DNA of 64,000 nt from the NCBI RefSeq assembly GCF_000763385.1, contig NZ_JQFA01000004.1, positions 1,116,001-1,180,000 of the forward strand, written 5' to 3'. Within the stretch, counting starts at the first letter, position 1. Every line of letters begins with the position of its first letter. This DNA is from Leptolyngbya sp. KIOST-1 (GTDB taxonomy: Bacteria > Cyanobacteriota > Cyanobacteriia > Phormidesmidales > Phormidesmidaceae). A program made the translations under genes and the position numbers. Under the pieces are notes generated by a model. The model was not told the origin of the DNA and did not search any database. It saw nothing but the letters and a program-made list of their open reading frames with translations. Positions 42,753 to 51,361 of the stretch are shown piece after piece.

Positions 42753-43571
42753 GTGATGATGACGCAGCTAGAGCAACGACAGACCACTAAGGGAGCCGTT
42801 CAGGTCGAGGGGCTATCGGTTGCCTTTCGCCATCGAGGTCACGAAACCCTCGTCCTTGATTCAATTCAAATGGGGATTAAACCGGGAGAATTTGTCTGTT
42901 TGCTGGGCCCCTCAGGCTGTGGCAAATCGACGCTGCTAAATGTAATTGCTGGCTTTATTAGGCCTACAGCGGGCTATGTAATGCTTGATCAGGCACCCAT
43001 TAGCCGTCCCGGGGCCGATCGCGGTTTTGTGTTTCAGCAGTACTCGCTGCTGCCTTGGAAGACGGCGTTTCAAAACATTGAGCTAGGTCTCAAAATCCGG
43101 GGTATGGCCAAGGGCGATCGCACTGAGCTCGTCCACGACTACCTCAACCGGGTGGGGCTCTACAAACACCGCAACAGCTACCCCCACCAAATGTCGGGGG
43201 GGATGCAGCAGCGGGCCAGCATTGTGCGGGCGCTGGTCAACTCGCCCTCGGTGCTGCTGATGGATGAGCCTTTTGCGGCCCTCGATGCCCAAACCCGCCA
43301 CATGATGCAGGAGTTGCTGCTAGACATTTGGGATGACTTGAAAACGACGGTGATCTTTGTCACCCACGACATCGAGGAGGCGATCTTTTTGGGCGATCGC
43401 ATCTGCATTATGGGTGTGCAACCGGGACATATCAAGGCCGAGCTGCCGATCGGGCTGCGCCGCCCCCGCCACTTTGACGACACTCTCTCGGCGGAGTTTG
43501 TCAATCTGCATCGCCAAGTCTTCGAGTGCATCCGCGAAGAGACGATGAAAAGCATGGAGGGCTGCCTGTAG
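42753..43571 (+). CDS. Sulfonate/taurine-type ABC transporter ATP-binding protein
   Basis: 272 residues: Walker A LLGPSGCGKSTLLNVIAGFI (about residues 50-70), Q-loop FQQYSLLPWKTAFQN, signature QMSGGMQQRASIVRALVNS, Walker B VLLMDEPFAALDAQTR and the switch His in VIFVTHDIEEAIFL. The pattern is that of SsuB/TauB/NrtC ATPases. A 159-bp gap separates it from the permease. With 39886 and 41739 it completes the importer. Confidence 0.92.
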   Translation: MMMTQLEQRQTTKGAVQVEGLSVAFRHRGHETLVLDSIQMGIKPGEFVCLLGPSGCGKSTLLNVIAGFIRPTAGYVMLDQAPISRPGADRGFVFQQYSLLPWKTAFQNIELGLKIRGMAKGDRTELVHDYLNRVGLYKHRNSYPHQMSGGMQQRASIVRALVNSPSVLLMDEPFAALDAQTRHMMQELLLDIWDDLKTTVIFVTHDIEEAIFLGDRICIMGVQPGHIKAELPIGLRRPRHFDDTLSAEFVNLHRQVFECIREETMKSMEGCL

Positions 43572-43592
43572 GGGCAAACGCCGTTTGCCCTG
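43572..43592. terminator. Hairpin immediately after the ATPase gene
   Basis: GGGCAAACG-C-CGTTTGCCC, a near-perfect palindrome starting right after the stop of the ATPase gene. Sequences of this sort (GGGGCAAACGCCGTTTGCCC) occur repeatedly in cyanobacterial intergenic DNA. Confidence 0.5.
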
Positions 43593-43624
43593 CCCTATTG
43601 AGGATGAAGAGACAAATTCCAAGA

Positions 43625-43650
43625 GGGTGCATCGCTGCGCGGATGCACCC
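43625..43650. terminator. Bidirectional hairpin between convergent genes
   Basis: GGGTGCATC-GCTGCGCG-GATGCACCC, a 9-bp perfect stem with an 8-base loop between the ends of the ABC operon (plus) and the LysR-SBP gene (minus). Placement between convergent genes supports a terminator, although no long U tract follows. Confidence 0.5.
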
Positions 43651-43673
43651 TGCGATTGGTAATAAAATTGGCA

Positions 43674-45719
43674 TCAAAAAGATGCGATCGCCCGCTCCAA
43701 AAATTCTGGCTGCATCCAACGGTCGAGGTTAATTTGCCCAAGATGTTCTTGCCCTGCGATCTGTCCCAGCTGCTGGATATGCGCCTGGAGCCAGTCGGTG
43801 CGCAACTGCGTTTCGGGGAGGTAGACCACATTGGCCTGGTCGCTGGCGCTAGAGCGCAGGGTCTTAGTCACAATCGCCGCATCCATCTTCACCCAGCGAC
43901 TGACCAGGGTGGTGGCCATGGGCTGAGTGGCATACCAATATTGGGCGGCCAGCAGCGATCGCAGGTAGGCCACGGCAATTTCGGGATATTGCTCGGCCAG
44001 GGCGGCGCGAATCACGACGCCGTGGAAGGTGGGCAAGCCATCGAGGTTTTCGTGCAGCAGGCGGCGAAACTGGCCCTTGTGCCTGGCAATTTCGTGGAAA
44101 GGGGCGAAGTAGGCGTAGCCATCCACCGGGGCCGAGCTGCGGCCCGAGCGCTGGGGGCCAGCGCTGTCGATGGAGGTTAGGGTGACATCGTTGAGAATTT
44201 GGCGGTGGTGGAGCGATCGCATCACCATACCGTGGGCGGCCGAGCCAAAGGGCACCGCAATCACCCGCCCCGCCAAATCGTCGATGCAATCAAGGGTCGA
44301 GTGCTGCGGCACGATGATGTCATTGCCGGTGCCGTCTAAATTGCTGGCCACAAAGCTGATCAGCCGAGTGCCCGCCGCCGGAGCGGTACTGTCCCCCGCT
44401 GCCGCACTGAGCAGCAGCGGGTAATCCCCCAGCACCCCAATGTCGATCTGCTGAGCCTCTAGCCCAGCCACAATCGGTGCCCCAGAATCGTAGTCAGCCC
44501 AGCGCAGCCGATACTGCACCCCGCTGTAGCGACCCTCGCGGGGCAAGAAATGCTCCAACAAACCCAGCCGCTGAATAATCAGCCCGGCCGTTACGGTTTG
44601 AATCGTGCGGTTTTGGGTGCCAATGGTGAGGTTGATCGTCTCGGTGCCGCTGGTACCACCAGAGCGCACCAAAAAGTTAGGAGCCTGGAACCGGGGCACT
44701 TTCTCTGGAGTTTCAGCTGATGGTGCCGTCAATGGGCTGGGGAAAGACGAACCTTTGGCAAGCAGACCCTGGGCAACGCCGGGCTGGCCCTGCACCATGG
44801 CCAAAAACTGGCGAATCGGCTCTAGACCTAGTCCACTCCGACTAGCGGGCTGCCCCGTTAGTCCCAGGGCACGGCCCAGGCGCTTGGCCATCAGCAAAAA
44901 CAGTGGCGTGCCGAGGGCAAATTCTTCGAGGGGAATGCGACGCAGCAGCCCAGCCTCGCACTCCATTTGAAACTCAAAGTCAGAGACAAACCCCAGGTAG
45001 TGGCCCTGGAGTAGATAGGTGCGCATTAAACTGGCGGCATCGACAACTTCGAGTTGAGCAAAATCGGTTAAATTTAGCCCCAATTCTTGCATCCGCTTTT
45101 GCAGCATAATGCGACTGGGTACGCCCTCTGGGGGCAAGACCCAGGCATGGTCAGCTAGCTCTTTTAGGCTCAGCCAGGGCCGCTGAGCGAGCTGATGGCT
45201 GCTGGACACGATCAGCGAGTAGTGAACGGAGCCAATTGCTAGCCCCAACATTTCATCAAAAGTCGAAAAACTTAGATCTGAGACAGCAATATCGACCTCG
45301 CCAGTCTTAATGGCGCGATACAGCGGTTCAACGGCGTCAAACTGCAAACACTTGGTTTGTACATCGGGATAAATCCGGCGATATTTGTATAGTACCGATG
45401 GCAGCCAGTTGCTCAGCACGTCGGGCATGCAGCCAACTTTTAAGGTGCTAAATTTCCCCTGCTTAATTTCTTCAATTTCAGCCACCAGGCGGCTTTCTAA
45501 ATCCACCAGACCGGGGCCTTCTTCGAGCAGGTATTCTCCTGCCTGAGTCAGCTCTATGCGCCGCCCTAAGCGCCTGAATAAAGGAGTTTCAAGCTCAGAC
45601 TCTAGACATTTAATTTTGGCGCTGACCGCAGGCTGGGTTAAATTTAGGGTGTCTGCTGCTTCAGTAAAACTGAGACAGCGAGCGACTTCTAAAAATACTT
45701 TTAACTGGTAAATTTCCAT
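43674..45719 (-). CDS. LysR-type regulator fused to a sulfonate-type substrate-binding domain
   Basis: 681 residues in one frame. Residues 1-60 are a LysR helix-turn-helix (MEIYQLKVFLEVARCLSFTE, then AADTLNLTQPAVSAKIKCLE); 90-300 the LysR co-inducer domain (GEVDIAVSDLSFSTFDEML). After a linker of about 60 residues, 365-681 is an ABC-type binding domain homologous to the lipoprotein at 39886: INLTIGTQNRTIQTVTAGLI, QQIDIGVLGDYPLLLSAAAG, IAVPFGSAAHGMVMRSLHH, GLPTFHGVVIRAALAEQYP. Ordinary LysR regulators have about 300 residues. The fusion probably lets the regulator read the transported compound directly. It faces the flavoprotein gene across a divergent intergenic region and probably controls both sides of the island. 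Confidence 0.85.
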   Translation of the reverse strand: MEIYQLKVFLEVARCLSFTEAADTLNLTQPAVSAKIKCLESELETPLFRRLGRRIELTQAGEYLLEEGPGLVDLESRLVAEIEEIKQGKFSTLKVGCMPDVLSNWLPSVLYKYRRIYPDVQTKCLQFDAVEPLYRAIKTGEVDIAVSDLSFSTFDEMLGLAIGSVHYSLIVSSSHQLAQRPWLSLKELADHAWVLPPEGVPSRIMLQKRMQELGLNLTDFAQLEVVDAASLMRTYLLQGHYLGFVSDFEFQMECEAGLLRRIPLEEFALGTPLFLLMAKRLGRALGLTGQPASRSGLGLEPIRQFLAMVQGQPGVAQGLLAKGSSFPSPLTAPSAETPEKVPRFQAPNFLVRSGGTSGTETINLTIGTQNRTIQTVTAGLIIQRLGLLEHFLPREGRYSGVQYRLRWADYDSGAPIVAGLEAQQIDIGVLGDYPLLLSAAAGDSTAPAAGTRLISFVASNLDGTGNDIIVPQHSTLDCIDDLAGRVIAVPFGSAAHGMVMRSLHHRQILNDVTLTSIDSAGPQRSGRSSAPVDGYAYFAPFHEIARHKGQFRRLLHENLDGLPTFHGVVIRAALAEQYPEIAVAYLRSLLAAQYWYATQPMATTLVSRWVKMDAAIVTKTLRSSASDQANVVYLPETQLRTDWLQAHIQQLGQIAGQEHLGQINLDRWMQPEFLERAIASF

Positions 45720-45927
45720 GTCGCCTGGCTCACCTAAAATTGTTGTTTAGAAATAGACTAAATTTTGCAATCGCCCCTCATTCAATCATATTCTTTACTG
45801 AATCTGTTACAGGAAAAAGCAATGCCAAAACCTTGTCCAAAAATGCTTTTTGGGTATCCAATGGAGCCAACAGTTTTATCTCATTTAGTTTTTTGATGAG
45901 TGTATAGAAGGCTGTGATGGGCAAACC

Positions 45928-45941
45928 GTAGCTATTGCTAC
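45928..45941. promoter_or_regulatory. Palindrome in the LysR-flavoprotein intergenic region
   Basis: GTAGC-TATT-GCTAC is a perfect inverted repeat in the 363-bp region 45720-46082 between the divergent genes. It could be the operator of the LysR fusion. It also satisfies the NtcA consensus GTA-N8-TAC, but I see no suitably spaced -10 box. No other feature stands out in this interval. Confidence 0.4.
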
Positions 45942-46082
45942 AAACTACATTGATTGACTTTGAGGATCTCCTTTAAGCTAGGGTGCGAAGGCCCAGAAGC
46001 CAAGGATTAGCTATCAATCTTTAAGCATTAGCTAATCCCCAACAATTTGATTCACTGCCGTTTAAACCGAGGACGTGGTTAC

Positions 46083-47786
46083 GTGAACATTCAGTATCTT
46101 AAAACTGATTTTCTAGTTGTTGGCGGTGGTACCGCTGGCACGATGGCAGGCATTAAGGCCAAGCAGGCCAGCCCCGAGAGCGACGTGCTGATTTTAGAAA
46201 AAGCCAACATTCGCCGCAGCGGGGCGATCGCCATGGGCATGGACGGGGTCAACACCGCCGTCATCCCTGGCAACTCTACCCCCGAGCAGTACGTGCGCGA
46301 AATCACCATCGCCAACGATGGCATCGTCAACCAGAAAGCTGTTTACGAAACCGGCCGGTTGGGCTTCGAGGTGATTCAAGAGTTGGAGAGCTGGGGCGTC
46401 AAGTTTCAAAAAGACCACGAGGGCAACTACGACCTCAAGCAGGTGCACCGGGTGGGCAAGTACGTGCTGCCCATGCCCGAGGGCAAAGACCTGAAGAAAA
46501 TTTTGGCCCGCCAGGTGAAGCGTCACAAGGTCAACGTCACCAACCGGGTGATGGCCACCCGCGTCATGGTGCAGAACGGTCGCGTCACCGGGGCCGTGGG
46601 TCTGGACGTACGCAACGGCAATATGGTGGTGATTCAGGCCAAAGCGGTGGTGCTGTGTACTGGAGCCTGCGGTCGTCTGGGGCTGCCCGCCTCGGGCTAC
46701 CTCTACGGCACCTACGAAAACCCCACCAACGCGGGCGACGGCTATTCCATGGCCTACCACGCCGGGGCCGAGCTGACCAACATCGAGTGCTTCCAGATCA
46801 ACCCGCTGATCAAAGACTACAACGGCCCCGCCTGCGCCTACGTGGCCAGCCCCTTTGGCGCTTACACCGCCAACGCCGAGGGCCACCGCTTCATCAACTG
46901 CGACTACTGGAGCGGCCAGATGATGCTGGAGGTCTACAAAGAGCTGCACTCGGGCAAAGGTCCGGTACACCTGAAGATGTACCACCTCGACGACGACACC
47001 ATCAACGAAATCGAAACCATTCTGTGGGACAACGAGCGCCCCAGCCGGGGCCGCTTCCACGCCGGGCGGGGCGAAAGCTACCGCACCCACGGCGTCGAGA
47101 TGAATATTTCTGAAATTGGCCTGTGCAGCGGCCACAGCGCCTCGGGCGTCTGGGTGAATGAGCGAGCTGAAACGACAGTCCCCGGCCTCTACGCCGCGGG
47201 CGACATGGCCAGCGTGCCCCACAACTACATGATCGGAGCCTTCGTCTACGGCCGGATTGCTGGTGAAAACGCCATGGACTACGTGCGCGACCTGGAGCAT
47301 GTGGAACCTGACGCCGACTTTCTCGCCGCCGAGCAGACCCGCATCTACGCCCCGCTCCAGCAGCCCGACGGCGTGCCCCACACCCAGATTGAGTACAAAC
47401 TACGCCGCCTGGTGAACGACTACCTGCAGCCGCCCAAGTCGCCCAACAACATGGATATCGGCCTGCAAAAATTCGTCGCCTACGAAGAAACCCTCGGCCT
47501 GATGGGTGCCCGCGACCCCCACGAGCTGATGCGCTGCATGGAGGTGCACTTCATCCGTGACTGCGCCGAAATGGCCGCCCGCGCCTCCCTGTTCCGCAAA
47601 GAGACCCGCTGGGGCCTCTACCACTACCGCCTCGACTACCCCGAAAAGAACAACGAAGAGTGGTTCTGCCACGTCAACCTGAAGAAGGGTGAAACCGGCC
47701 ACATGGAGCTGTTTAAGCGCCCGGTTGAGCCATACATCGTCGATGTCGATCTGGTGGAAGAAGTCTACGACGTCGCGGTTCGGTAG
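46083..47786 (+). CDS. AprA-like/fumarate reductase-type flavoprotein
   Basis: About 568 residues from the GTG at 46083, chosen because GAGGA precedes it and the FAD-binding strand follows at once (FLVVGGGTAGTMAGIKAKQA). Further motifs are RRSGAIAMGMDGVN, VVLCTGACGRLGLPASGY and VPGLYAAGDMASVPHNYMIG, with the flavin-contacting glycines. The pattern is closer to adenylylsulfate reductase alpha subunits (RSGA-x-AxG) than to SdhA/FrdA. With the small ferredoxin at 48026 it would form an AprAB-like enzyme. Given the neighbouring sulfonate importer and sulfite/sulfate exporters, a role in oxidising or reducing a sulfur compound is likely, but the substrate is unknown. Confidence 0.75.
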   Translation: MNIQYLKTDFLVVGGGTAGTMAGIKAKQASPESDVLILEKANIRRSGAIAMGMDGVNTAVIPGNSTPEQYVREITIANDGIVNQKAVYETGRLGFEVIQELESWGVKFQKDHEGNYDLKQVHRVGKYVLPMPEGKDLKKILARQVKRHKVNVTNRVMATRVMVQNGRVTGAVGLDVRNGNMVVIQAKAVVLCTGACGRLGLPASGYLYGTYENPTNAGDGYSMAYHAGAELTNIECFQINPLIKDYNGPACAYVASPFGAYTANAEGHRFINCDYWSGQMMLEVYKELHSGKGPVHLKMYHLDDDTINEIETILWDNERPSRGRFHAGRGESYRTHGVEMNISEIGLCSGHSASGVWVNERAETTVPGLYAAGDMASVPHNYMIGAFVYGRIAGENAMDYVRDLEHVEPDADFLAAEQTRIYAPLQQPDGVPHTQIEYKLRRLVNDYLQPPKSPNNMDIGLQKFVAYEETLGLMGARDPHELMRCMEVHFIRDCAEMAARASLFRKETRWGLYHYRLDYPEKNNEEWFCHVNLKKGETGHMELFKRPVEPYIVDVDLVEEVYDVAVR

Positions 47787-47805
47787 GGTGGGCACCGCCC
47801 ACCCT
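47785..47805 (+). terminator. Hairpin at the end of the flavoprotein gene
   Basis: AGGGTGGGC-ACC-GCCCACCCT, a 9-bp stem that overlaps the stop codon. No U tract follows. It belongs to a dispersed GTAGGGTGGGCA-type repeat family known from many bacterial genomes. Confidence 0.45.
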
Positions 47806-47830
47806 CCGCCTGTGCTGCACCCATACCCCC

Positions 47831-47985
47831 GTAGGTTGGGTGAAACGAAGTGCAACCCAACGCCAATTCCCGCTGTTGGGTTCTGCTAGCGCTCCACCCA
47901 ACCTACACTTCGACTTCAAATCTTTGTCTCCTGAAGACCTGGGCTAAAGAACATATCTGGTGAGGGCGCACCACCGTGCGCCCCT
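47831..47985. repeat. Dispersed REP-like inverted repeats
   Basis: GTAGGTTGGGTG at 47831 and CACCCAACCTAC ending at 47906 bracket two internal copies of AACCCAAC/GTTGGGTT, giving a large palindromic unit of about 76 bp. A second unit, GGGCGCAC-CACC-GTGCGCCC, is at 47966-47985. These look like REP or MITE-type units between the flavoprotein and ferredoxin genes; together they fill the 239-bp gap. Confidence 0.65.
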
Positions 47986-48025
47986 ACGAAACCCTAATCC
48001 CTGACAATTGATTTAACGAAAAATT

Positions 48026-48253
48026 ATGGCCTTAACTACCCAACGCGTCGACGTACCCGTCATTGTCGATGAATCGAAGTGCCTCGAAAAATGCAACGCC
48101 TGCATTGAGGTCTGCCCCCTGGACGTGCTGGTGAAAAACCCTGAAACCGGCAAAGCCTATATGAAGTACGACGAGTGCTGGTTCTGCCTGCCCTGCGAGA
48201 AGGAATGCCCGACGGGGGCGATTACGGTGCAGATTCCGTTCTTGCTGAGATAA
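48026..48253 (+). CDS. 2x[4Fe-4S] ferredoxin, AprB-like partner of the flavoprotein
   Basis: 75 residues with eight Cys in two clusters: CLEKCNACIEVCP and CWFCLPCEKECPTGA. The first has the order C-x3-C-x2-C-x3-CP and the second C-x2-C-x2-C-x3-CP, typical of two [4Fe-4S] centres. The chain resembles the N-terminal half of AprB (about 150 residues) without its C-terminal extension. It follows the flavoprotein on the same strand, separated by REP-like repeats, and probably carries its electrons. Confidence 0.88.
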   Translation: MALTTQRVDVPVIVDESKCLEKCNACIEVCPLDVLVKNPETGKAYMKYDECWFCLPCEKECPTGAITVQIPFLLR

Positions 48254-48369
48254 GGGGGCGCGGTAAACGGTAAGCGGTGGACGGTGTAAGAAAAAGCCAT
48301 AACCGCAGACCGCAAACTGTATACCGTAAACCCCTCCCCTCCCCTGCCGTCGTTAAGGAAACTCGCTTT

Positions 48370-49347
48370 ATGTACACCGCCGATATGGATCCCGAAGTAG
48401 CCCAGTGGGTTGAGATGCTGCGATCGCCCGATCTAGACAACCGCCTAGTCGCTGTCAAAACCCTGCAACACCTGGGCGATGAGGATGCGATCGAACCCTT
48501 AATTGGGGCGCTTTACGACGAAAACCCCACCGTACAGGAGATCGCCATCACCACCCTGTGGGAGTTTGCTAACCCGGTGGCCATCAACCCGCTGATCGAG
48601 TGCCTCAGTTCGCCCCACGAGAACGTGCGCAGCGAAGCGCTGTCCGCCCTGAAGGAGCTAGTCTCCACCAATGACCTGATGCGGCTGCTGGATGTGTTGC
48701 AGGTGGGCAATGTTCACGCTCAGCTCAACGCCCTGGTGCTGCTGCGCAAAATCCACGATGCTCAGGCGCTGCCGTTTATTCTGCCCTTCTTTGAGGCGGA
48801 GAACCCCGAGCTGCGGGAGGCGGCGGTGATTACCCTGCGCTACCTGAACCAGGTGGTACGCTGCGAACCGGCCCTAGCCCTGGCCAAGGATCCGGTGGAG
48901 GCGGTGCGGCGGGCGACGGCGCTCACCCTGGGCCACCTCAGCGATGCGGCGGTGGTGCCGTTGCTCTGCGACCTGCTAGCTAGCGACCCTGACTGGCAAG
49001 TGCGGCGCAATGCGGCCCAGTCGCTGGATATTCTGGCTGACCCGGCGGCCGTTCCGGCCCTGGTAGCGGCTATGAATGACCCCGAATGGCAGGTGCGTAA
49101 GTTCACCGCTCGGGCGTTGCAGAAAACCCCGGACGTGCAGGCTTTGCCGGTGCTGATCAAGGCTCTGGCCGACGAATACTCCGACGTACGCCGCGATGCG
49201 GCCACCGCCCTGGGCAAACTGGCCGACGCCAACGCCCTGCCCGCCCTGCAACAGACCCTCAACGACCCCGACATGGACGTGCGAATTTTTTCCCAGCGCG
49301 CGATCGATGCCATCCAGAAGTCTCAGCCAGAAACCTCCCATGTCTAG
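48370..49347 (+). CDS. HEAT-repeat protein
   Basis: About 325 residues from the ATG at 48370, preceded by AAGGA. Tandem HEAT repeats of about 31 residues (DNRLVAVKTLQHLGDEDAIE; VRRATALTLGHLSDAAVVPL; VRRDAATALGKLADANALPA) fill the whole chain. Relatives include phycobilisome lyase-type proteins and chaperone-like scaffolds. Between the AprA/B-like genes and an Mrp ATPase, it may be a maturation scaffold for the flavin or iron-sulfur enzyme; this is inference. It overlaps the next gene by 8 bases. Confidence 0.85.
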   Translation: MYTADMDPEVAQWVEMLRSPDLDNRLVAVKTLQHLGDEDAIEPLIGALYDENPTVQEIAITTLWEFANPVAINPLIECLSSPHENVRSEALSALKELVSTNDLMRLLDVLQVGNVHAQLNALVLLRKIHDAQALPFILPFFEAENPELREAAVITLRYLNQVVRCEPALALAKDPVEAVRRATALTLGHLSDAAVVPLLCDLLASDPDWQVRRNAAQSLDILADPAAVPALVAAMNDPEWQVRKFTARALQKTPDVQALPVLIKALADEYSDVRRDAATALGKLADANALPALQQTLNDPDMDVRIFSQRAIDAIQKSQPETSHV

Positions 49348-50452
49348 CCATTCCTCTCCGTTCCACCGCGCCAGTACCGATCGCGCCAGTGCGGCCCCCG
49401 CCGAAGTAGCTCCCAGTGCTGAAGCGATCGCCCGCAAAGCCGAGGTCATCGCCCAGCTCAAAACCCTGCGCGAGCCCACCCTGGGCAATGACCTGGTTAG
49501 CCTGGGCATGGTGCGCAATCTGCAAGTGGTCGATGACTACGTCTACCTGCGGCTCTACGTGGGGCGTCATCAGCTGGGCCTGCAAGACCAGGTGCAAGCC
49601 ACCCTGGGGCAATTGCCCTGGTGCAAAAAAGCCTACGCCCAGCTCTGCACCATTCCTGGGGTGCGCACCACCTTGGCGGTGTCGAGCGGCAAGGGCGGCG
49701 TCGGCAAATCGACCACCGCCGTGAATCTGGCGGCGGCCCTGGCCCAAACCGGGGCCAGAGTGGGGCTACTGGATGCCGACATCTACGGTCCTAACCTGCC
49801 TCAAATGCTGGGGTTAGGCCATTCGGACGTGCGGGTGATCGACACCCCCGAGGGCCAGCGGTTTGTGCCCCTAGAGGCCCACGGCATCAAGCTGATGTCG
49901 GTGGGGCTGCTGGCTGAGGGCGACCACCCCCTGGCCTGGCGCGGGCCGGTGCTGCACAAAATTCTCACCCAGTTTCTCCATGAGGTGGTCTGGGGCGAGC
50001 TGGACTACCTGCTGATCGACCTGCCCCCCGGCACAGGCGACGCCCAGATCACCATCGTGCAGGAGAGCCCAATCTGCGGCGTGGTAATGGTGACGACCCC
50101 CCAGCAGGTGGCCGTCTCCGACGTGCGCCGCAGCGTCCATATGTTTCGCCAGGTGGGGGTACCCGTGCTGGGCCTGGTCGAAAATATGAGCTACCTGCTC
50201 TGCGGCCACTGCGGCGAACCTACGCCCATCTTCGGCAGCGGCGGTGGTGCCCAGATCGCCACCGAACTCTCGGTGCCCCTGTGGGGCCAGGTGCCCATCG
50301 ATCCCCGCATCTGCGAACAGGGCGATGCGGGCGTGCCCCTGCCGCTGAAGCTGCCCGACGCCCCCCTAAGCCAGATTTTTGGCCAGATTGCCCTGGGGTT
50401 GAATGCGACCTTTGGGGTGGCGACGGTGGCGGAAGTGGCGATGGTTTTTTGA
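49340..50452 (+). CDS. Mrp/ApbC-type iron-sulfur carrier P-loop ATPase
   Basis: 370 residues from the ATG at 49340 (MSSHSSPFHRASTDRAS). An N-terminal MIP18/DUF59 domain (LKTLREPTLGNDLVSLGMVR) precedes a deviant Walker A SSGKGGVGKSTTAVNLAAAL (about 117-136), DADIYGPNLPQMLG, DYLLIDLPPGTGDAQITI and the CxxC pair LLCGHCGEPTPIFG for the bridging [4Fe-4S] cluster. Mrp proteins deliver clusters to apo-enzymes. Its overlap with the HEAT gene and closeness to a two-cluster ferredoxin suggest that it matures the AprAB-like enzyme. The long N-terminal Ala/Ser/Pro tail is unusual. Confidence 0.9.
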   Translation: MSSHSSPFHRASTDRASAAPAEVAPSAEAIARKAEVIAQLKTLREPTLGNDLVSLGMVRNLQVVDDYVYLRLYVGRHQLGLQDQVQATLGQLPWCKKAYAQLCTIPGVRTTLAVSSGKGGVGKSTTAVNLAAALAQTGARVGLLDADIYGPNLPQMLGLGHSDVRVIDTPEGQRFVPLEAHGIKLMSVGLLAEGDHPLAWRGPVLHKILTQFLHEVVWGELDYLLIDLPPGTGDAQITIVQESPICGVVMVTTPQQVAVSDVRRSVHMFRQVGVPVLGLVENMSYLLCGHCGEPTPIFGSGGGAQIATELSVPLWGQVPIDPRICEQGDAGVPLPLKLPDAPLSQIFGQIALGLNATFGVATVAEVAMVF

Positions 50453-50615
50453 CAACCTACCATGGGGCAGGGAAAACGCCGTTTACCCCTACGACCTATC
50501 TACCCACCCATCTACTCATCCACCTCTTTCGGATCCCCACCGATAACCTCACTCCTGACTTAACCCGTCAACTGGGGATCCTTTTCTACTATTTGTACTG
50601 GCAGGATACGCGCCC

Positions 50616-51338
50616 ATGGGCATTGAGATCTGGCTAATAAGTCTGGGGGTGGTGGCGATCGCAGGCTTTACCCGAGGCTTCTCTGGTTTTGGCTCGGGGT
50701 TAATTCTGGCTCCGGCCCTGAGTTTACTGTTCGACCCACAGTTGGTCGTCGCCACCGTTGTGCTGCTAGAAATGGCGGCTGGGGCTGGATTGGTACTCGA
50801 AGCCGTTCAAAAAACCCGGTGGAAAGAGGTCTTGCCCCTGGTGCTTAGCGCCATAGTGATGGTGCCGGTGGGGGCACATTTTTTGGCCCTGCTAGAGCCA
50901 ACCCTGATGCGGCGCATTATTGGCGGGCTGATTTTGGGCTTTGTGCTGCTACTGCTGACCGGCAAAGGCCGCTATACTCGCCCCCACCTGGCCTTTGCGT
51001 CTGGAGTCGGTGCTCTGAGCGGTTTTTTAACTGGCCTGGCCGGCATTGGTGGCCCGCCCATTGTGCTCTACCAAATGTCGAGCAGCAACCCCGCCGCTGC
51101 TAACCGGGCCAACTTCATCGTATTTTTCGCGTTAACTCAGCTTGTGGCCCTGGGAGCTTATTGGGTCAGTGGCATGATGTCGGCAGCGGTGGGTCTGCTG
51201 TTCCTTCGCTTTGTACCCGCGTTTGCCGGGGGCCTCTTGCTGGGGCAGCTGTGCTTTAAGCGGGTTGATGAAATACTTTTTCGCCGCTTTGTCATGGGTC
51301 TTTTGCTCACGGTGGCGGTACTGGCGCTGGTGGCCTGA
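50616..51338 (+). CDS. TauE/SafE family sulfite/organosulfur exporter
   Basis: 240 residues, seven to eight membrane helices, with the TSUP repeat motifs GFTRGFSGFGSGLILAPALS (first half) and GFLTGLAGIGGPPIVLYQMS (second half). The family exports sulfite, sulfolactate or similar anions, or takes up acetate in a few cases. In the context of a sulfonate importer and an AprAB-like enzyme, sulfite export is the most likely role. The ATG at 50616 follows a pyrimidine-rich region. Confidence 0.9.
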   Translation: MGIEIWLISLGVVAIAGFTRGFSGFGSGLILAPALSLLFDPQLVVATVVLLEMAAGAGLVLEAVQKTRWKEVLPLVLSAIVMVPVGAHFLALLEPTLMRRIIGGLILGFVLLLLTGKGRYTRPHLAFASGVGALSGFLTGLAGIGGPPIVLYQMSSSNPAAANRANFIVFFALTQLVALGAYWVSGMMSAAVGLLFLRFVPAFAGGLLLGQLCFKRVDEILFRRFVMGLLLTVAVLALVA

Positions 51339-51361
51339 TACCAAATAAACGGTTTTTACCT

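Noticed and set aside
45928-45941. NtcA-activated promoter
   Set aside because: GTA-N8-TAC is present, but no -10 box at the required distance was found; kept only as a palindrome.
46194-47381. Minus-strand ORF of 395 codons inside the flavoprotein gene
   Set aside because: An antisense shadow rich in His, Val and Gly; the plus strand has clear FAD-binding motifs.
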